Of a stretch of DNA of 33,225 bases, positions 1 through 7,390 are shown piece after piece. The notes beneath the pieces are model-generated. The model was given only the letters and a program-made list of their open reading frames with translations. It was not told the origin of the DNA and searched no databases. Numbering within the stretch: the stretch's first letter is position 1; each line of letters begins with the position of its first letter. Position numbers and translations under genes: made by a program. The DNA comes from Xanthobacteraceae bacterium (GTDB taxonomy: Bacteria > Pseudomonadota > Alphaproteobacteria > Rhizobiales > Xanthobacteraceae): the NCBI GenBank assembly GCA_030038995.1, contig JASHQS010000244.1, forward strand, positions 1 through 33,225. Direction: 5' to 3'.

Positions 1-75
1 TGGCTGGGGCGGGAGGATTCGAACCTCCGCATGGCGGAATCAAAATCCGCTGCCTTACCACTTGGCTACGCCCCA
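1..75 (-). tRNA. tRNA-Gln (anticodon TTG)
   Basis: Read on the minus strand this is a complete 75-nt cloverleaf including an encoded CCA end at positions 1-3. The acceptor stem pairs TGGGGCG with CGCCCCA. The anticodon arm GCGGA-TTTTGAT-TCCGC presents TTG, which reads CAA glutamine codons. The T arm contains the usual GGTTCGAATCC block. The CCA end touches the window edge but nothing is missing. No clear promoter was recognised upstream on the minus strand (positions 76-140). Confidence 0.97.
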
Positions 76-253
76 ATGCGCCGTCGGATGACCGCAAGCC
101 GCCGGCGCCGGCCAGCGCACCCGTGGAACGCGGCGCACCATAATGGCGCGCCCGCCGCCGATCAACTTCGGCGGACACTGCACCGCATCCGCGCCGCGGC
201 CGCGTTACCTAGATCCGCTATCTACCGCGCCGTCGTTATCGGCCGTACTATAC

Positions 254-259
254 TATAAT
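254..259 (+). promoter_or_regulatory. possible -10 box upstream of the acyl-CoA operon
   Basis: A perfect TATAAT lies in an AT-rich island (TACTATACTATAATG) inside an otherwise very GC-rich 268-nt gap between the tRNA and the first gene of the acyl-CoA operon. No good -35 box is seen 16-18 nt upstream, so this is a candidate only. The rest of the gap (76-343) shows no gene. The long open frame running into it from position 143 reads as low-complexity shadow sequence. Confidence 0.35.
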
Positions 260-343
260 GTCTCTACTGATTTGTTGCCGCCGCGGTCCGTGAGCGTGCG
301 CCCGGCCCACTTGGCACACCTATCCGCCTACGAGGGATTACCC

Positions 344-1111
344 ATGACGAGCCAAGCCGAGCAGACCGATCAGGTGGTCATCGCCGACGACGGACCGGTG
401 CGCGTCATCCGCCTCAATCGGCCGGAGAAAAAGAACGCGCTGACGCAATCGATGTATGCGGCGATCACGCGCGCGTTGCGCGAGGCCAACAAGAGCGCGG
501 CGATCCGCTGCGTCGTGTTCGCCGGCGCGCCGGGCGCATTCTCTGCCGGCGCCGATATCGGCGAATTCTTGCAATCGGCACAAAGCGGCGGGCTGCGGCC
601 GACGACCATCGAATTCCTGCAGGCGTTGGCGAAGAACGAAAAGCCGCTGGTCGCCGCGGTCGGCGGCCTTGCCGTCGGCATCGGCACCACCATGCTGCTG
701 CATTGCGACTACGTCGTCGCCGCAAGCAGCGCGACCTTTGCCACGCCTTTCACCCGCCTCGGCCTCGTCCCGGAAGCCGCTTCCAGCCTGCTCGGGCCGC
801 GGCGCATGGGCCATGCCCGCGCTTTCGCGCTTCTGGTCATGGGCCGCCCGCTCACCGCCGCAGCCGCCAAGGAGGCCGGCCTGGTCAACGAGGTGGTGGA
901 TGCCGCGCGCGTCGAGGAGACCGCGATGGCCGCGGCGCGCGAGATCGCGGCGTTGCCGGCCGGCGCGGTGGCGCAATCGCGGGCGCTGCTTCGCGGCGAG
1001 CTTGACGAGGTCATCCGGCGGATCGATACCGAGACCCTGCATTTCCGCGAGCGCCTGCAATCGGCCGAAGCGCGTGCCGCCTTCACCGCGTTTTTATCGC
1101 GCAGCAAATGA
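344..1111 (+). CDS. enoyl-CoA hydratase/isomerase family protein, ECI2-like active site
   Basis: Crotonase-fold protein of 255 residues acting on fatty acyl-CoA in the cytoplasm. The CoA/oxyanion-hole block GAFSAGAD is at about 64-71 and the second glycine block GGLAVGIG at about 107-114. The two catalytic glutamates of true hydratases (in GGGCELA and in QPE) are replaced here (GIGTTMLL and ATPFT). A glutamate is instead present at residue 144 in LVPEAASS, where ECI2-type delta3,delta2-enoyl-CoA isomerases carry theirs (SPEGCSS). Isomerase activity is therefore more likely than hydration; this rests on motif comparison from memory. The ATG at 344 follows GAGGG; upstream in-frame codons lack family similarity. 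The stop overlaps the next start as ATGA, so this is the first gene of a coupled operon. Confidence 0.88.
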   Translation: MTSQAEQTDQVVIADDGPVRVIRLNRPEKKNALTQSMYAAITRALREANKSAAIRCVVFAGAPGAFSAGADIGEFLQSAQSGGLRPTTIEFLQALAKNEKPLVAAVGGLAVGIGTTMLLHCDYVVAASSATFATPFTRLGLVPEAASSLLGPRRMGHARAFALLVMGRPLTAAAAKEAGLVNEVVDAARVEETAMAAAREIAALPAGAVAQSRALLRGELDEVIRRIDTETLHFRERLQSAEARAAFTAFLSRSK

Positions 1112-2022
1112 GTCCGGCCATGCCACCGCCATTGCCACCGCCATCGCCGCCGCTCGCCGGCAAAACGTTGTTCATCACCGGCGCTTCGCGCGGCATCGGC
1201 CTTGCAATCGCGCGGCGCGCGGCGCGCGACGGCGCCAACATTGCGATAGCGGCGAAAACCGCGCAGCCGCATCCCAAGCTCTCCGGCACCATCTACACCG
1301 CGGCCGCCGAGGTCGAGCGCGCCGGCGGTAACGCGCTGCCGCTCGTCGTCGACGTGCGCGACGACGCGGCGGTGCGGCAGGCGCTCGCGGCGACGGCGAA
1401 GACTTTCGGCGGCATCGACATCGTCGTCAACAACGCCAGCGCCATCCAGCTCACGCCGGCGGTCGATACCGACATGAAGCGGTTCGACCTCATGCACCAG
1501 ATCAATGCGCGCGGCACGTTCCTCGTCGCCAAATACGCCCTCCCCTATCTGGAGCGCGCTGCCAATGCGCACATCCTGATGATCTCGCCGCCGCTCGACA
1601 TGAGGGAAAAATGGTTCGCGCCGCACGTCGCCTACAGCATGGCGAAGTTCGGCATGAGCCTGGTGGTGCTCGGGCTTGCCGGCGAGTTGCGCGAAAAGGG
1701 CATCGCGGTCAATGCGCTGTGGCCGCGCACCATCATCGCCACCGCGGCGATCAAAAATTTGCTCGGCGGCGAGGAGCGCATGCGCAAGGCGCGCAAGCCG
1801 GAAATCATGGCCGACGCGGCCTATGAAATTTTCATAACGCCGGCGCGCGCACTCACCGGCCGCTTTCTGATTGACGACTCGTTTCTGGCTGAGCGCGGCG
1901 TGCGCGATTTCGAGCACTACCGCGTCGATCCGACGCAAGTCCTGGCGCGCGACTTTTTCCTCCCCGACGACATTGCGCCGCCGCCGAACGTCGAAACCGT
2001 CGAACAAGGAGATCGCCGGTGA
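1108..2022 (+). CDS. HSDL2-like short-chain dehydrogenase/reductase
   Basis: NAD(P)-dependent SDR of 304 residues. It shows the Rossmann motif TGASRGIG (24-31), NNAS (108-111), a serine at about 160 and the catalytic pair Y176/K180 in YSMAK. The AAKTAQPHPKL segment after beta-strand 2, the ISPPL block and the C-terminal PDFFL-like tail (here ARDFFLPDD) match the hydroxysteroid dehydrogenase-like 2 (HSDL2) family rather than generic FabG. The HSDL2 substrate is poorly defined; a hydroxyacyl or long-chain alcohol/carbonyl substrate is inferred from the flanking acyl-CoA genes. No sterol-carrier (SCP2) domain is fused, unlike animal HSDL2. It starts at the ATG overlapping the preceding stop; an in-frame ATG at 1120 is an alternative that trims a proline-rich leader. 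The last codons overlap the next start (GTGA). Confidence 0.9.
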   Translation: MSPAMPPPLPPPSPPLAGKTLFITGASRGIGLAIARRAARDGANIAIAAKTAQPHPKLSGTIYTAAAEVERAGGNALPLVVDVRDDAAVRQALAATAKTFGGIDIVVNNASAIQLTPAVDTDMKRFDLMHQINARGTFLVAKYALPYLERAANAHILMISPPLDMREKWFAPHVAYSMAKFGMSLVVLGLAGELREKGIAVNALWPRTIIATAAIKNLLGGEERMRKARKPEIMADAAYEIFITPARALTGRFLIDDSFLAERGVRDFEHYRVDPTQVLARDFFLPDDIAPPPNVETVEQGDRR

Positions 2023-3791
2023 CCTATCGGGCCCCGCTTGCCGACATCACCTCGGCGCTGAAATCCGCCGCGGCGCTGCCCCGCGCAATAGAGGAAGGCC
2101 TGTTCGGCGACCTCACCATGGACGACGTCGAGGCGGTGCTGGCGGAAGCGGGCCGCTTCGCCGCCGCAGTCATTGCGCCGCTCAACCGCATCGGCGACCG
2201 CCACGGCACGCCGTTCAAGGACGGCGCCGTCACCACGCCGCCCGGCTGGAAGGAGGCCTATCGGGGCTGGCGCAGCGGCGGCTGGAACGGGCTCGCGGCG
2301 CCGGTGGAATGGGGCGGCCAGGCGCTGCCGCAGATCGTCAACGCCGCCTGCATCGAGATGTGGCACGGCGCCTCGATCGCGTTCGCCGACGGCCCGATGC
2401 TGACCGTGGCGGCGATCGACGCCCTGCAAGCTCACGGCAGCGACGAACTCAAACGCACCTATTTGCCAAAGCTCGTCTCCGGCGAGTGGGCGGGCACCAT
2501 GCAGCTTACCGAGCCGCAGGCCGGCTCCGATGTCGGCGCGCTGCGCACCCGCGCCGAACGCTCCGCCGACGGCACCTATCGCCTCAAAGGCCAGAAAATC
2601 TTCATCACCTATGGCGAGCACGACCTCACCGACAACATCATCCATATGGTACTGGCGCGGCTGCCTGACGCGCCGCCCGGCACGCGCGGCATTTCACTGT
2701 TCCTGGTGCCCAAATTTCTGGTCAATCCGGACGGCTCGCTCGGCGCCCGCAACGACATCCGCGCCCATTCGGTCGAGCACAAGCTCGGCATCCACGGCTC
2801 GCCGACCTGCACCATGATGCTCGGCGACCAGGGCGGCGCCGTCGGCTATCTGGTCGGCGCGGAGAATGCCGGCATGGCCGCCATGTTCACCATGATGAAC
2901 CAGGCGCGGCTTGCCGTCGGGCTGCAGGGTGTCGGCGTCGCCGAATGCGCCACCCAGCAGGCGCTCGCTTTTGCGCGCGAGCGCCGGCAGGGCCGCACCG
3001 CCGGCATGGCGGCGACGCAATCGGCGCCGATCATCGCGCATCCCGACGTGCGCCGCATGCTGTTGTCGATGCGCGCGCTGACCGCGGCGGCGCGCGGTGT
3101 CTGCTATGCGACCGCGATCACGCTCGATCGCGCCGAGCGCGGAACCGATGCGACGGCGCGCCAGGCGGCGCATGAGCGCGCCTCGCTGCTCACTCCGGCC
3201 GCCAAGGCGTTCTCGACCGACGTCGGCATCGAGGTCGCCTCGCTCGGCGTGCAGGTGCACGGCGGCATGGGCTATATCGAGGAGACCGGCGCGGCGCAGC
3301 TTTATCGCGACGCCCGCATCGCCGCGATCTACGAAGGCACCAACGGCATCCAGGCAATCGATCTGGTCACCCGCAAGCTGCCGCTGTCACGCGGCGCCAC
3401 GGTTGCGGCGCATATCAAGGATTTACGCGGCACCGTCGACGCGCTCGAAGCGAGCAACAATGCGGCCTTCGGCTTGGCGCCGGCGCGACTTGCCGAAGCG
3501 ATCGACAGCTTGGCCCGCTCGACCGAATGGCTGCTCGGTCGTCTCGACAAGGACGCCGACGCGGCGCTCGCCGGCGCCACGCCTTATTTACGCCTGTTCG
3601 GCTTTGCCACCGGCGGCTGCCTCTTGGCGCGGCAGGCGCTCGCGGCAACGCGCGGCGGCGAAGACGCCGCGCCGCCCGCGGCGCTGGCGCGTTTTTTTGC
3701 TGAAAATTTCGCCGTGCAGGCCGGCTCATTGGAGCGCACCATCATCGACGGCGCGCCCGGCGTACTGGGCGCCGAGGCGGCGCTGGCGTAG
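2019..3791 (+). CDS. acyl-CoA dehydrogenase, long DmdC-like form
   Basis: FAD-dependent acyl-CoA dehydrogenase of 590 residues, longer than the roughly 380-residue classical form and typical of the group with an extra N-terminal segment and C-terminal helical domain (3-methylmercaptopropionyl-CoA dehydrogenase DmdC and relatives). The FAD/substrate block MQLTEPQAGSD is at about 161-171. The GGMGYIEE and YRDARIAAIYEGTNG blocks lie at 415-443, and E439 is the expected catalytic base. It should catalyse alpha,beta-dehydrogenation of an acyl-CoA, passing electrons to ETF; the chain length or the methylthio substrate cannot be decided here. The start is GTG at 2019, supported by AAGGAG at 2006-2011 and by overlap with the preceding TGA. 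It is the third gene of the coupled operon. Confidence 0.93.
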   Translation: MTYRAPLADITSALKSAAALPRAIEEGLFGDLTMDDVEAVLAEAGRFAAAVIAPLNRIGDRHGTPFKDGAVTTPPGWKEAYRGWRSGGWNGLAAPVEWGGQALPQIVNAACIEMWHGASIAFADGPMLTVAAIDALQAHGSDELKRTYLPKLVSGEWAGTMQLTEPQAGSDVGALRTRAERSADGTYRLKGQKIFITYGEHDLTDNIIHMVLARLPDAPPGTRGISLFLVPKFLVNPDGSLGARNDIRAHSVEHKLGIHGSPTCTMMLGDQGGAVGYLVGAENAGMAAMFTMMNQARLAVGLQGVGVAECATQQALAFARERRQGRTAGMAATQSAPIIAHPDVRRMLLSMRALTAAARGVCYATAITLDRAERGTDATARQAAHERASLLTPAAKAFSTDVGIEVASLGVQVHGGMGYIEETGAAQLYRDARIAAIYEGTNGIQAIDLVTRKLPLSRGATVAAHIKDLRGTVDALEASNNAAFGLAPARLAEAIDSLARSTEWLLGRLDKDADAALAGATPYLRLFGFATGGCLLARQALAATRGGEDAAPPAALARFFAENFAVQAGSLERTIIDGAPGVLGAEAALA

Positions 3792-3869
3792 CCGGCGCGA
3801 CTCAGTCCGACGAGACGCGGTCGCGACGATGCCTTTCGCCTGCCCGCGATCCGGCCTACATATGCGAAA

Positions 3870-4799
3870 ATGTCCACGCTCCTGATCACCCATCCGGCCT
3901 GCCTCGAACACCTCACCCCGCCCGGCCATCCCGAACGGCCGGACCGGCTGCGCGCCATCGAGCGCGCGCTGGAGGCGGAGAAATTTCAGGCGCTGGCGCG
4001 CGTCGCCGCTCCCGCGGCGCCGCTCGAAACGATCGCGCTGTGCCACCCGATGGACTACATCGTCGAACTTCGCGACGCCACGCCGCGCGAAGGCTTGGTC
4101 AGGCTCGATGCCGACACCTCGATGTCGCCCGGCAGTTTTGAGGCAGCGCTGCGCGCTGCGGGCGGCGCGGTGCTCGCGGTCGACGAGGTGTTTGCCAAGC
4201 GCGCCAAGAACGCTTTCGTCGCCACGCGGCCGCCCGGCCATCACGCCGAGACGACGCGGCCGATGGGCTTTTGTTTGTTCGACAATGCCGCGATCGCGGC
4301 GCGCCATGCGCAAAAACGCCACGGCATCGGCCGTGCCGCCATCGTCGACTTCGACGTGCACCACGGCAACGGCTCGCAGGAGATTTTCTGGGCCGACAAT
4401 ACGGTGATGTATTGCTCGACACACCAGATGCCGCTGTTTCCCGGCACGGGCGCGGTCGGCGAATCCGGCGAGCACGACAGCATCGTCAACGCACCGCTGC
4501 GGCCAAGCGACGGCAGCGAGGCGTTCCGCGCCGCCTTCAAAAGCCGCATCCTGCCGCGGCTCGACGACTTCCGCCCCGAACTGATCGTCATCTCGGCGGG
4601 CTTCGACGCGCACTACCGCGATCCGCTCGCCAACATCAATCTCGACGAGGCCGATTTCGTCTGGGCGACGCAAGAGACCATGGACATCGCCGAGCGCTGC
4701 GCCGACGGCCGCATCGTGTCGCTGCTCGAAGGCGGCTACGACCTGGAGGCGCTCGCCAGTTCGGCCGCGGCGCACGTGCTCACGCTGATGCGCGGTTGA
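3870..4799 (+). CDS. histone deacetylase family protein (acetyl-amide hydrolase)
   Basis: Zinc-dependent amidohydrolase of the arginase/deacetylase fold, 309 residues. Catalytic His pair H124-H125 is in RPPGHHAE. Zinc ligands are D162 and H164 in DFDVHHGNG and D246 in SAGFDAH, and the transition-state tyrosine is Y290 in EGGY, so all active residues are present. Bacterial members act on acetylated polyamines or other small acetyl-amides; the natural substrate here is unknown. It lies 78 nt after the acyl-CoA dehydrogenase on the same strand. It is followed by a palindromic repeat and xseB, an order I recall from related Rhizobiales. The ATG at 3870 begins MSTLLITHP, a usual family N-terminus. 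Confidence 0.93.
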   Translation: MSTLLITHPACLEHLTPPGHPERPDRLRAIERALEAEKFQALARVAAPAAPLETIALCHPMDYIVELRDATPREGLVRLDADTSMSPGSFEAALRAAGGAVLAVDEVFAKRAKNAFVATRPPGHHAETTRPMGFCLFDNAAIAARHAQKRHGIGRAAIVDFDVHHGNGSQEIFWADNTVMYCSTHQMPLFPGTGAVGESGEHDSIVNAPLRPSDGSEAFRAAFKSRILPRLDDFRPELIVISAGFDAHYRDPLANINLDEADFVWATQETMDIAERCADGRIVSLLEGGYDLEALASSAAAHVLTLMRG

Positions 4800-4806
4800 T
4801 GCGTAA

Positions 4807-4833
4807 CCTGGATTTCGCGAAGCGATATCCGGG
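4807..4833. repeat. REP-like palindrome, first unit
   Basis: Imperfect 12-bp inverted repeat (CCTGGATTTCGC / GCGATATCCGGG, two mismatches) around a GAA loop. It begins 7 nt after the deacetylase stop. The core resembles the second palindrome 10 nt downstream, so the two form a BIME-like pair. It could stabilise the 3' end or attenuate transcription before xseB. Confidence 0.7.
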
Positions 4834-4843
4834 AGCAAAAAGC

Positions 4844-4870
4844 CCCCGATTGCGCTGCGCGCAATCCGGG
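4844..4870. repeat. REP-like palindrome, second unit
   Basis: A 12-bp stem (CCCCGATTGCGC / GCGCAATCCGGG, one mismatch) around a TGC loop, followed by CTACG. From memory this resembles a palindrome common between Rhizobiales genes. It lies 29 nt before the probable xseB start. No run of T follows, so it is not a clear intrinsic terminator. Confidence 0.7.
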
Positions 4871-4899
4871 CTACGATAAAGATGGATTCGGAGCCCTCA

Positions 4900-5151
4900 A
4901 TGGCGCAGACCAACAGCAGCGATATCGGCCAGATGCCGTTCGAGCGGGCGATCGAGGAGCTGGAATCGATCGTCCGGCGGCTCGAAGAAGGCAAGGTGCC
5001 GCTCGAGGAATCGGTAGCGATCTACGAGCGCGGCGAAGCGCTCAAGCACCGCTGCGAGGACCTGTTGCGCCAGGCCGAAGCGCGCGTGGAAAAGATCACG
5101 CTCAGCGCCGAAGGCAAGCCGACCGGCACCGAGCCGCTGGACGTGGAGTAG
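4900..5151 (+). CDS. xseB: exodeoxyribonuclease VII small subunit
   Basis: Small acidic coiled-coil protein of 83 residues that binds the large subunit XseA in exonuclease VII, which degrades single-stranded DNA in both directions. Family hallmarks are PFERAIEELESIVRRLE near the N-terminus, GKVPLEESVAIYERGEAL in the middle and CEDLLRQAEARVEKI. I chose the ATG at 4900 (MAQTNSS) because GGAG at 4890-4893 precedes it and family members start there. An upstream in-frame ATG at 4882 would add MDSEPS. In many relatives dxs follows xseB; here it does not, and the next genes face the other way. Confidence 0.95.
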   Translation: MAQTNSSDIGQMPFERAIEELESIVRRLEEGKVPLEESVAIYERGEALKHRCEDLLRQAEARVEKITLSAEGKPTGTEPLDVE

Positions 5152-5194
5152 CCATGTCCCGCGTCGTCCCCGCGGGTTCTCGCAATGACGATGG

Positions 5195-5470
5195 CTAAGC
5201 CAGCATGCCGAGCGCGTGCAGGTAGGTTTCGAGAATCGCCTCCTGTTCCTTGCGTTCGTTGATGTCCTGCTTGCGCAGGCGGACCACGCTGCGCAGCGCC
5301 TTGACGTCGAAGCCGTTGACCTTGGCCTCGCCGTAGACGTCGCGAATGTCGTCTGAGATCGCTTTCTTTTCCTCCTCGAGCCGTTCGACGCGTTCGACGA
5401 ACGCCTTGAGCTGGTCCTTGGCGAAACGGTGGACGGCGGGCTGATCGTGGTGGACGGCGGCATCGGCCAT
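5195..5470 (-). CDS. GapR-like DUF2312 (UPF0335) DNA-binding protein
   Basis: Small protein of 91 residues of the DUF2312 family, whose Caulobacter member GapR clamps overtwisted DNA and is needed for replication and chromosome segregation. Visible hallmarks are the N-terminal helix [16 protein letters not shown], the block [20 protein letters not shown] and [19 protein letters not shown], giving a charged coiled coil. The start at 5470 (MADAAVHH) is chosen because GAGGAG lies 7 nt upstream; a start at 5497 would include that site. It is divergently placed from nothing obvious and converges with xseB. The role as a GapR orthologue is inferred from the motif match. Confidence 0.93.
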   Translation of the reverse strand: MADAAVHHDQPAVHRFAKDQLKAFVERVERLEEEKKAISDDIRDVYGEAKVNGFDVKALRSVVRLRKQDINERKEQEAILETYLHALGMLA

Positions 5471-5586
5471 CGGGGCACTCCTCATGACGGTCGCCACGAG
5501 GTTTCGGCAATCGCGGCGGCTGCCGTCAAGGCGTGTGCCCGCTCATCCACACCAACGCACAGGGTAAAGGCGGAAAACCGCGCCGC

Positions 5587-5895
5587 TCAATGCTTTTGGC
5601 TTGCTTGTGCCTTTTCGAATGCCGCCTTCTGCTCGCCCGTCGCTGCCTTCTGGTGCTTGGCGCGCCACTCGTCGTACGGCATGCCGTAGACGATCTCGCG
5701 GCTTTGGTCCTTGCTCATCGGCACGCCGCGCGCGTCGGCGGCGTCCTTCATCCAGTTCGACAGGCAATTGCGGCAAAAACCCGCGAGATTCATCAGGTCG
5801 ATGTTCTGCACGTCGGTACGCGCGCGCAAATGCTCGACCAGGCGGCGATACACGGCGGCCTCGAGTTCGGTGCGGGTCTGGTCGTCGGTAGCCAT
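5587..5895 (-). CDS. DUF1244 family protein
   Basis: Small cytoplasmic protein of 102 residues with the DUF1244 signature: AAVYRRLVEHL at about 13-23, NLAGFCRNCLSNWM (36-49) with C41 and C44, and YGMPYDEWRAKHQ. The CxxC pair could bind a metal, but no function is established for the family. GGAG precedes the ATG by 6 nt and fixes the start. It shares its strand with the GapR-like gene 116 nt downstream; that gap (5471-5586) holds no recognisable gene. It is divergent from the glycerate kinase. Confidence 0.92.
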   Translation of the reverse strand: MATDDQTRTELEAAVYRRLVEHLRARTDVQNIDLMNLAGFCRNCLSNWMKDAADARGVPMSKDQSREIVYGMPYDEWRAKHQKAATGEQKAAFEKAQASQKH

Positions 5896-5978
5896 GATTT
5901 TCTCCGCAGTCTAAGTTGATAAGAACCAACATAGAGACCCAGACCTCACCTTGCCATAGCCGAAACGCCGCAAACCTC

Positions 5979-7286
5979 ATGGCCAAGCCGGCGCGCGACT
6001 TGCTCGAATCGCTGTTTCGCACCGCGGTTGCCGCCGCGCATCCCGCGCAGTGCCTGCCGCCGCACCTGCCGGATTTTCCGGCGCGCGGCCACCTCGTCGT
6101 GCTGGCCGCCGGCAAGGCGGCGGGCTCGATGACCGAGGTGGCGGAACGGCATTATCTGCAGCAAATGGCCGAACGCGGCATTGCCGAGGATCGGCTTCTC
6201 GGCGTTGCCGTGACCCGCCACGGCTACCGCCGGCCGACGCGGCGCATCGAGCTGGTCGAGGCCGGCCACCCGGTGCCGGATGCCGCTGGGCTCGCCGGCA
6301 CCGAGCGCGTGTTAGCGCTGGCCGACGCCGCGGGCCGGGACGATCTCGTCCTCGTCCTCCTCTCCGGCGGCGCGTCGGCCAATTGGATCGCGCCGGCCGC
6401 GGGGCTCACGCTCGCCGAGAAGCAGGCGGTGACGCGCGCGCTGCTCAGGAGCGGCGCCAATATCGGCGAGATCAATTGCGTGCGCAAACATCTCTCGCGC
6501 ATCAAAGGCGGCCGCCTCGCTCAGCGCGCCCAGCCGGCGAACGTGGCGACGCTAGCGATCTCCGACGTGCCGGGCGACGATCCGGCGGTGATCGGCTCCG
6601 GCCCGACGGTGCCCGATCCGACGACGCTGGCCGACGCCCGCGCCATTGTCGGCCAATACCGCCTCGACATGCCCGAGTCGGTGAGGCGCGCGCTCGCCGA
6701 TCCGCAAAACGAGTCGCCGAAGCCGGGCGCAAGCCTGTTCGCGGCAACCCGCTACACCGTTTTGGCGCGCCCGGCCGATGCGCTGCGGGCGGCGCGAACG
6801 CGCGCCGAGGCTGCCGGCTACGCCTGCATCGTTCTTGGCGACCGTTTGCAGGGCGAGGCCCGCGAGGTCGCCGCCGAACACGCTAGGCTCGCCCGCGAAT
6901 TGAGCACGCAACGCCGTCGGGTCGCCATCCTTTCGGGCGGCGAGCTGACCGTCACGTTGCGCGGCCACGGCCACGGCGGACCGAACCAGGAATACGCGCT
7001 GGCACTCGCCATTCAACTCGAGGGCGCCAAGGGGATTTCGGGCTTCGCCGGCGATACCGACGGGACCGATGGCGGCAGCGGCCGGCCGGATGACCCGGCC
7101 GGGGCCTTCGTCGACGACACCACCCTTGCCCGCGCCAAAGCCTGCGGCCTCGATCCCGCCGCGTTTCTCACCGACAACGATTCCACGGGGTTTTTCAACG
7201 CCATCGGCGATCTGTTTCGGCCCGGCCCGACATTCACCAACGTGACCGACTTCCGCGCCATTGTCGTTGACACGCCGCCGGCTTGA
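5979..7286 (+). CDS. glycerate 2-kinase (GckA/TtuD, MOFRL family)
   Basis: Type-2 glycerate kinase of 435 residues, once annotated as hydroxypyruvate reductase. It phosphorylates D-glycerate to 2-phosphoglycerate. Motifs include the lysine in AAGKAAGS near residue 45, LLSGGASANW, NCVRKHLSRIKGGRLA and SDVPGDDPAVIGSGPT. The C-terminal MOFRL domain shows GGELTVTLRGHGHGGPNQEY and AGDTDGTDGGSG. The ATG at 5979 (MAKPARD) is chosen; an upstream TTG at 5916 would add residues with no family look. It lies with pyruvate kinase downstream, so glycerate could pass to 2-phosphoglycerate, PEP and pyruvate. The same pair occurs in ttu tartrate operons and serine/glyoxylate pathways. The pathway in this organism is inferred. 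Confidence 0.92.
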   Translation: MAKPARDLLESLFRTAVAAAHPAQCLPPHLPDFPARGHLVVLAAGKAAGSMTEVAERHYLQQMAERGIAEDRLLGVAVTRHGYRRPTRRIELVEAGHPVPDAAGLAGTERVLALADAAGRDDLVLVLLSGGASANWIAPAAGLTLAEKQAVTRALLRSGANIGEINCVRKHLSRIKGGRLAQRAQPANVATLAISDVPGDDPAVIGSGPTVPDPTTLADARAIVGQYRLDMPESVRRALADPQNESPKPGASLFAATRYTVLARPADALRAARTRAEAAGYACIVLGDRLQGEAREVAAEHARLARELSTQRRRVAILSGGELTVTLRGHGHGGPNQEYALALAIQLEGAKGISGFAGDTDGTDGGSGRPDDPAGAFVDDTTLARAKACGLDPAAFLTDNDSTGFFNAIGDLFRPGPTFTNVTDFRAIVVDTPPA

Positions 7287-7341
7287 CGGGGAAGCTGCTC
7301 GGCATGAGGCAGGGGGAGCTGCAGGTACGCGGTTCACCGCT

Positions 7342-7390
7342 CGTCCCCGCGAAAGCGGAGGCCCAGCACCGGATTCCCGCTTGCGGGGGA
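7342..7390. repeat. palindromic intergenic repeat before the DUF1036 gene
   Basis: Imperfect inverted repeat with arms near 7342-7357 (TCCCCGCGAAAGCGGA) and 7374-7390 (TTCCCGCTTGCGGGGGA). It resembles a repeat family that I recall as frequent between genes of Rhizobiales (CCCCGCGAAAGCGGGG type). It fills most of the gap after glycerate kinase and abuts the chosen ATG at 7391. A shorter degraded piece (TCGTCCCCGCGG) may lie near 5163-5175. Confidence 0.65.

Noticed and set aside
709-2007. Long minus-strand open frame opposite the crotonase and SDR genes
   Set aside because: Arginine/alanine-rich composition with no family motifs; it mirrors the two well-supported + strand genes and is a high-GC antisense artefact.
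3726-4994. Long minus-strand open frame across the deacetylase gene
   Set aside because: The + strand frame contains every catalytic residue of the deacetylase fold; the antisense frame has no motif and no ribosome site.
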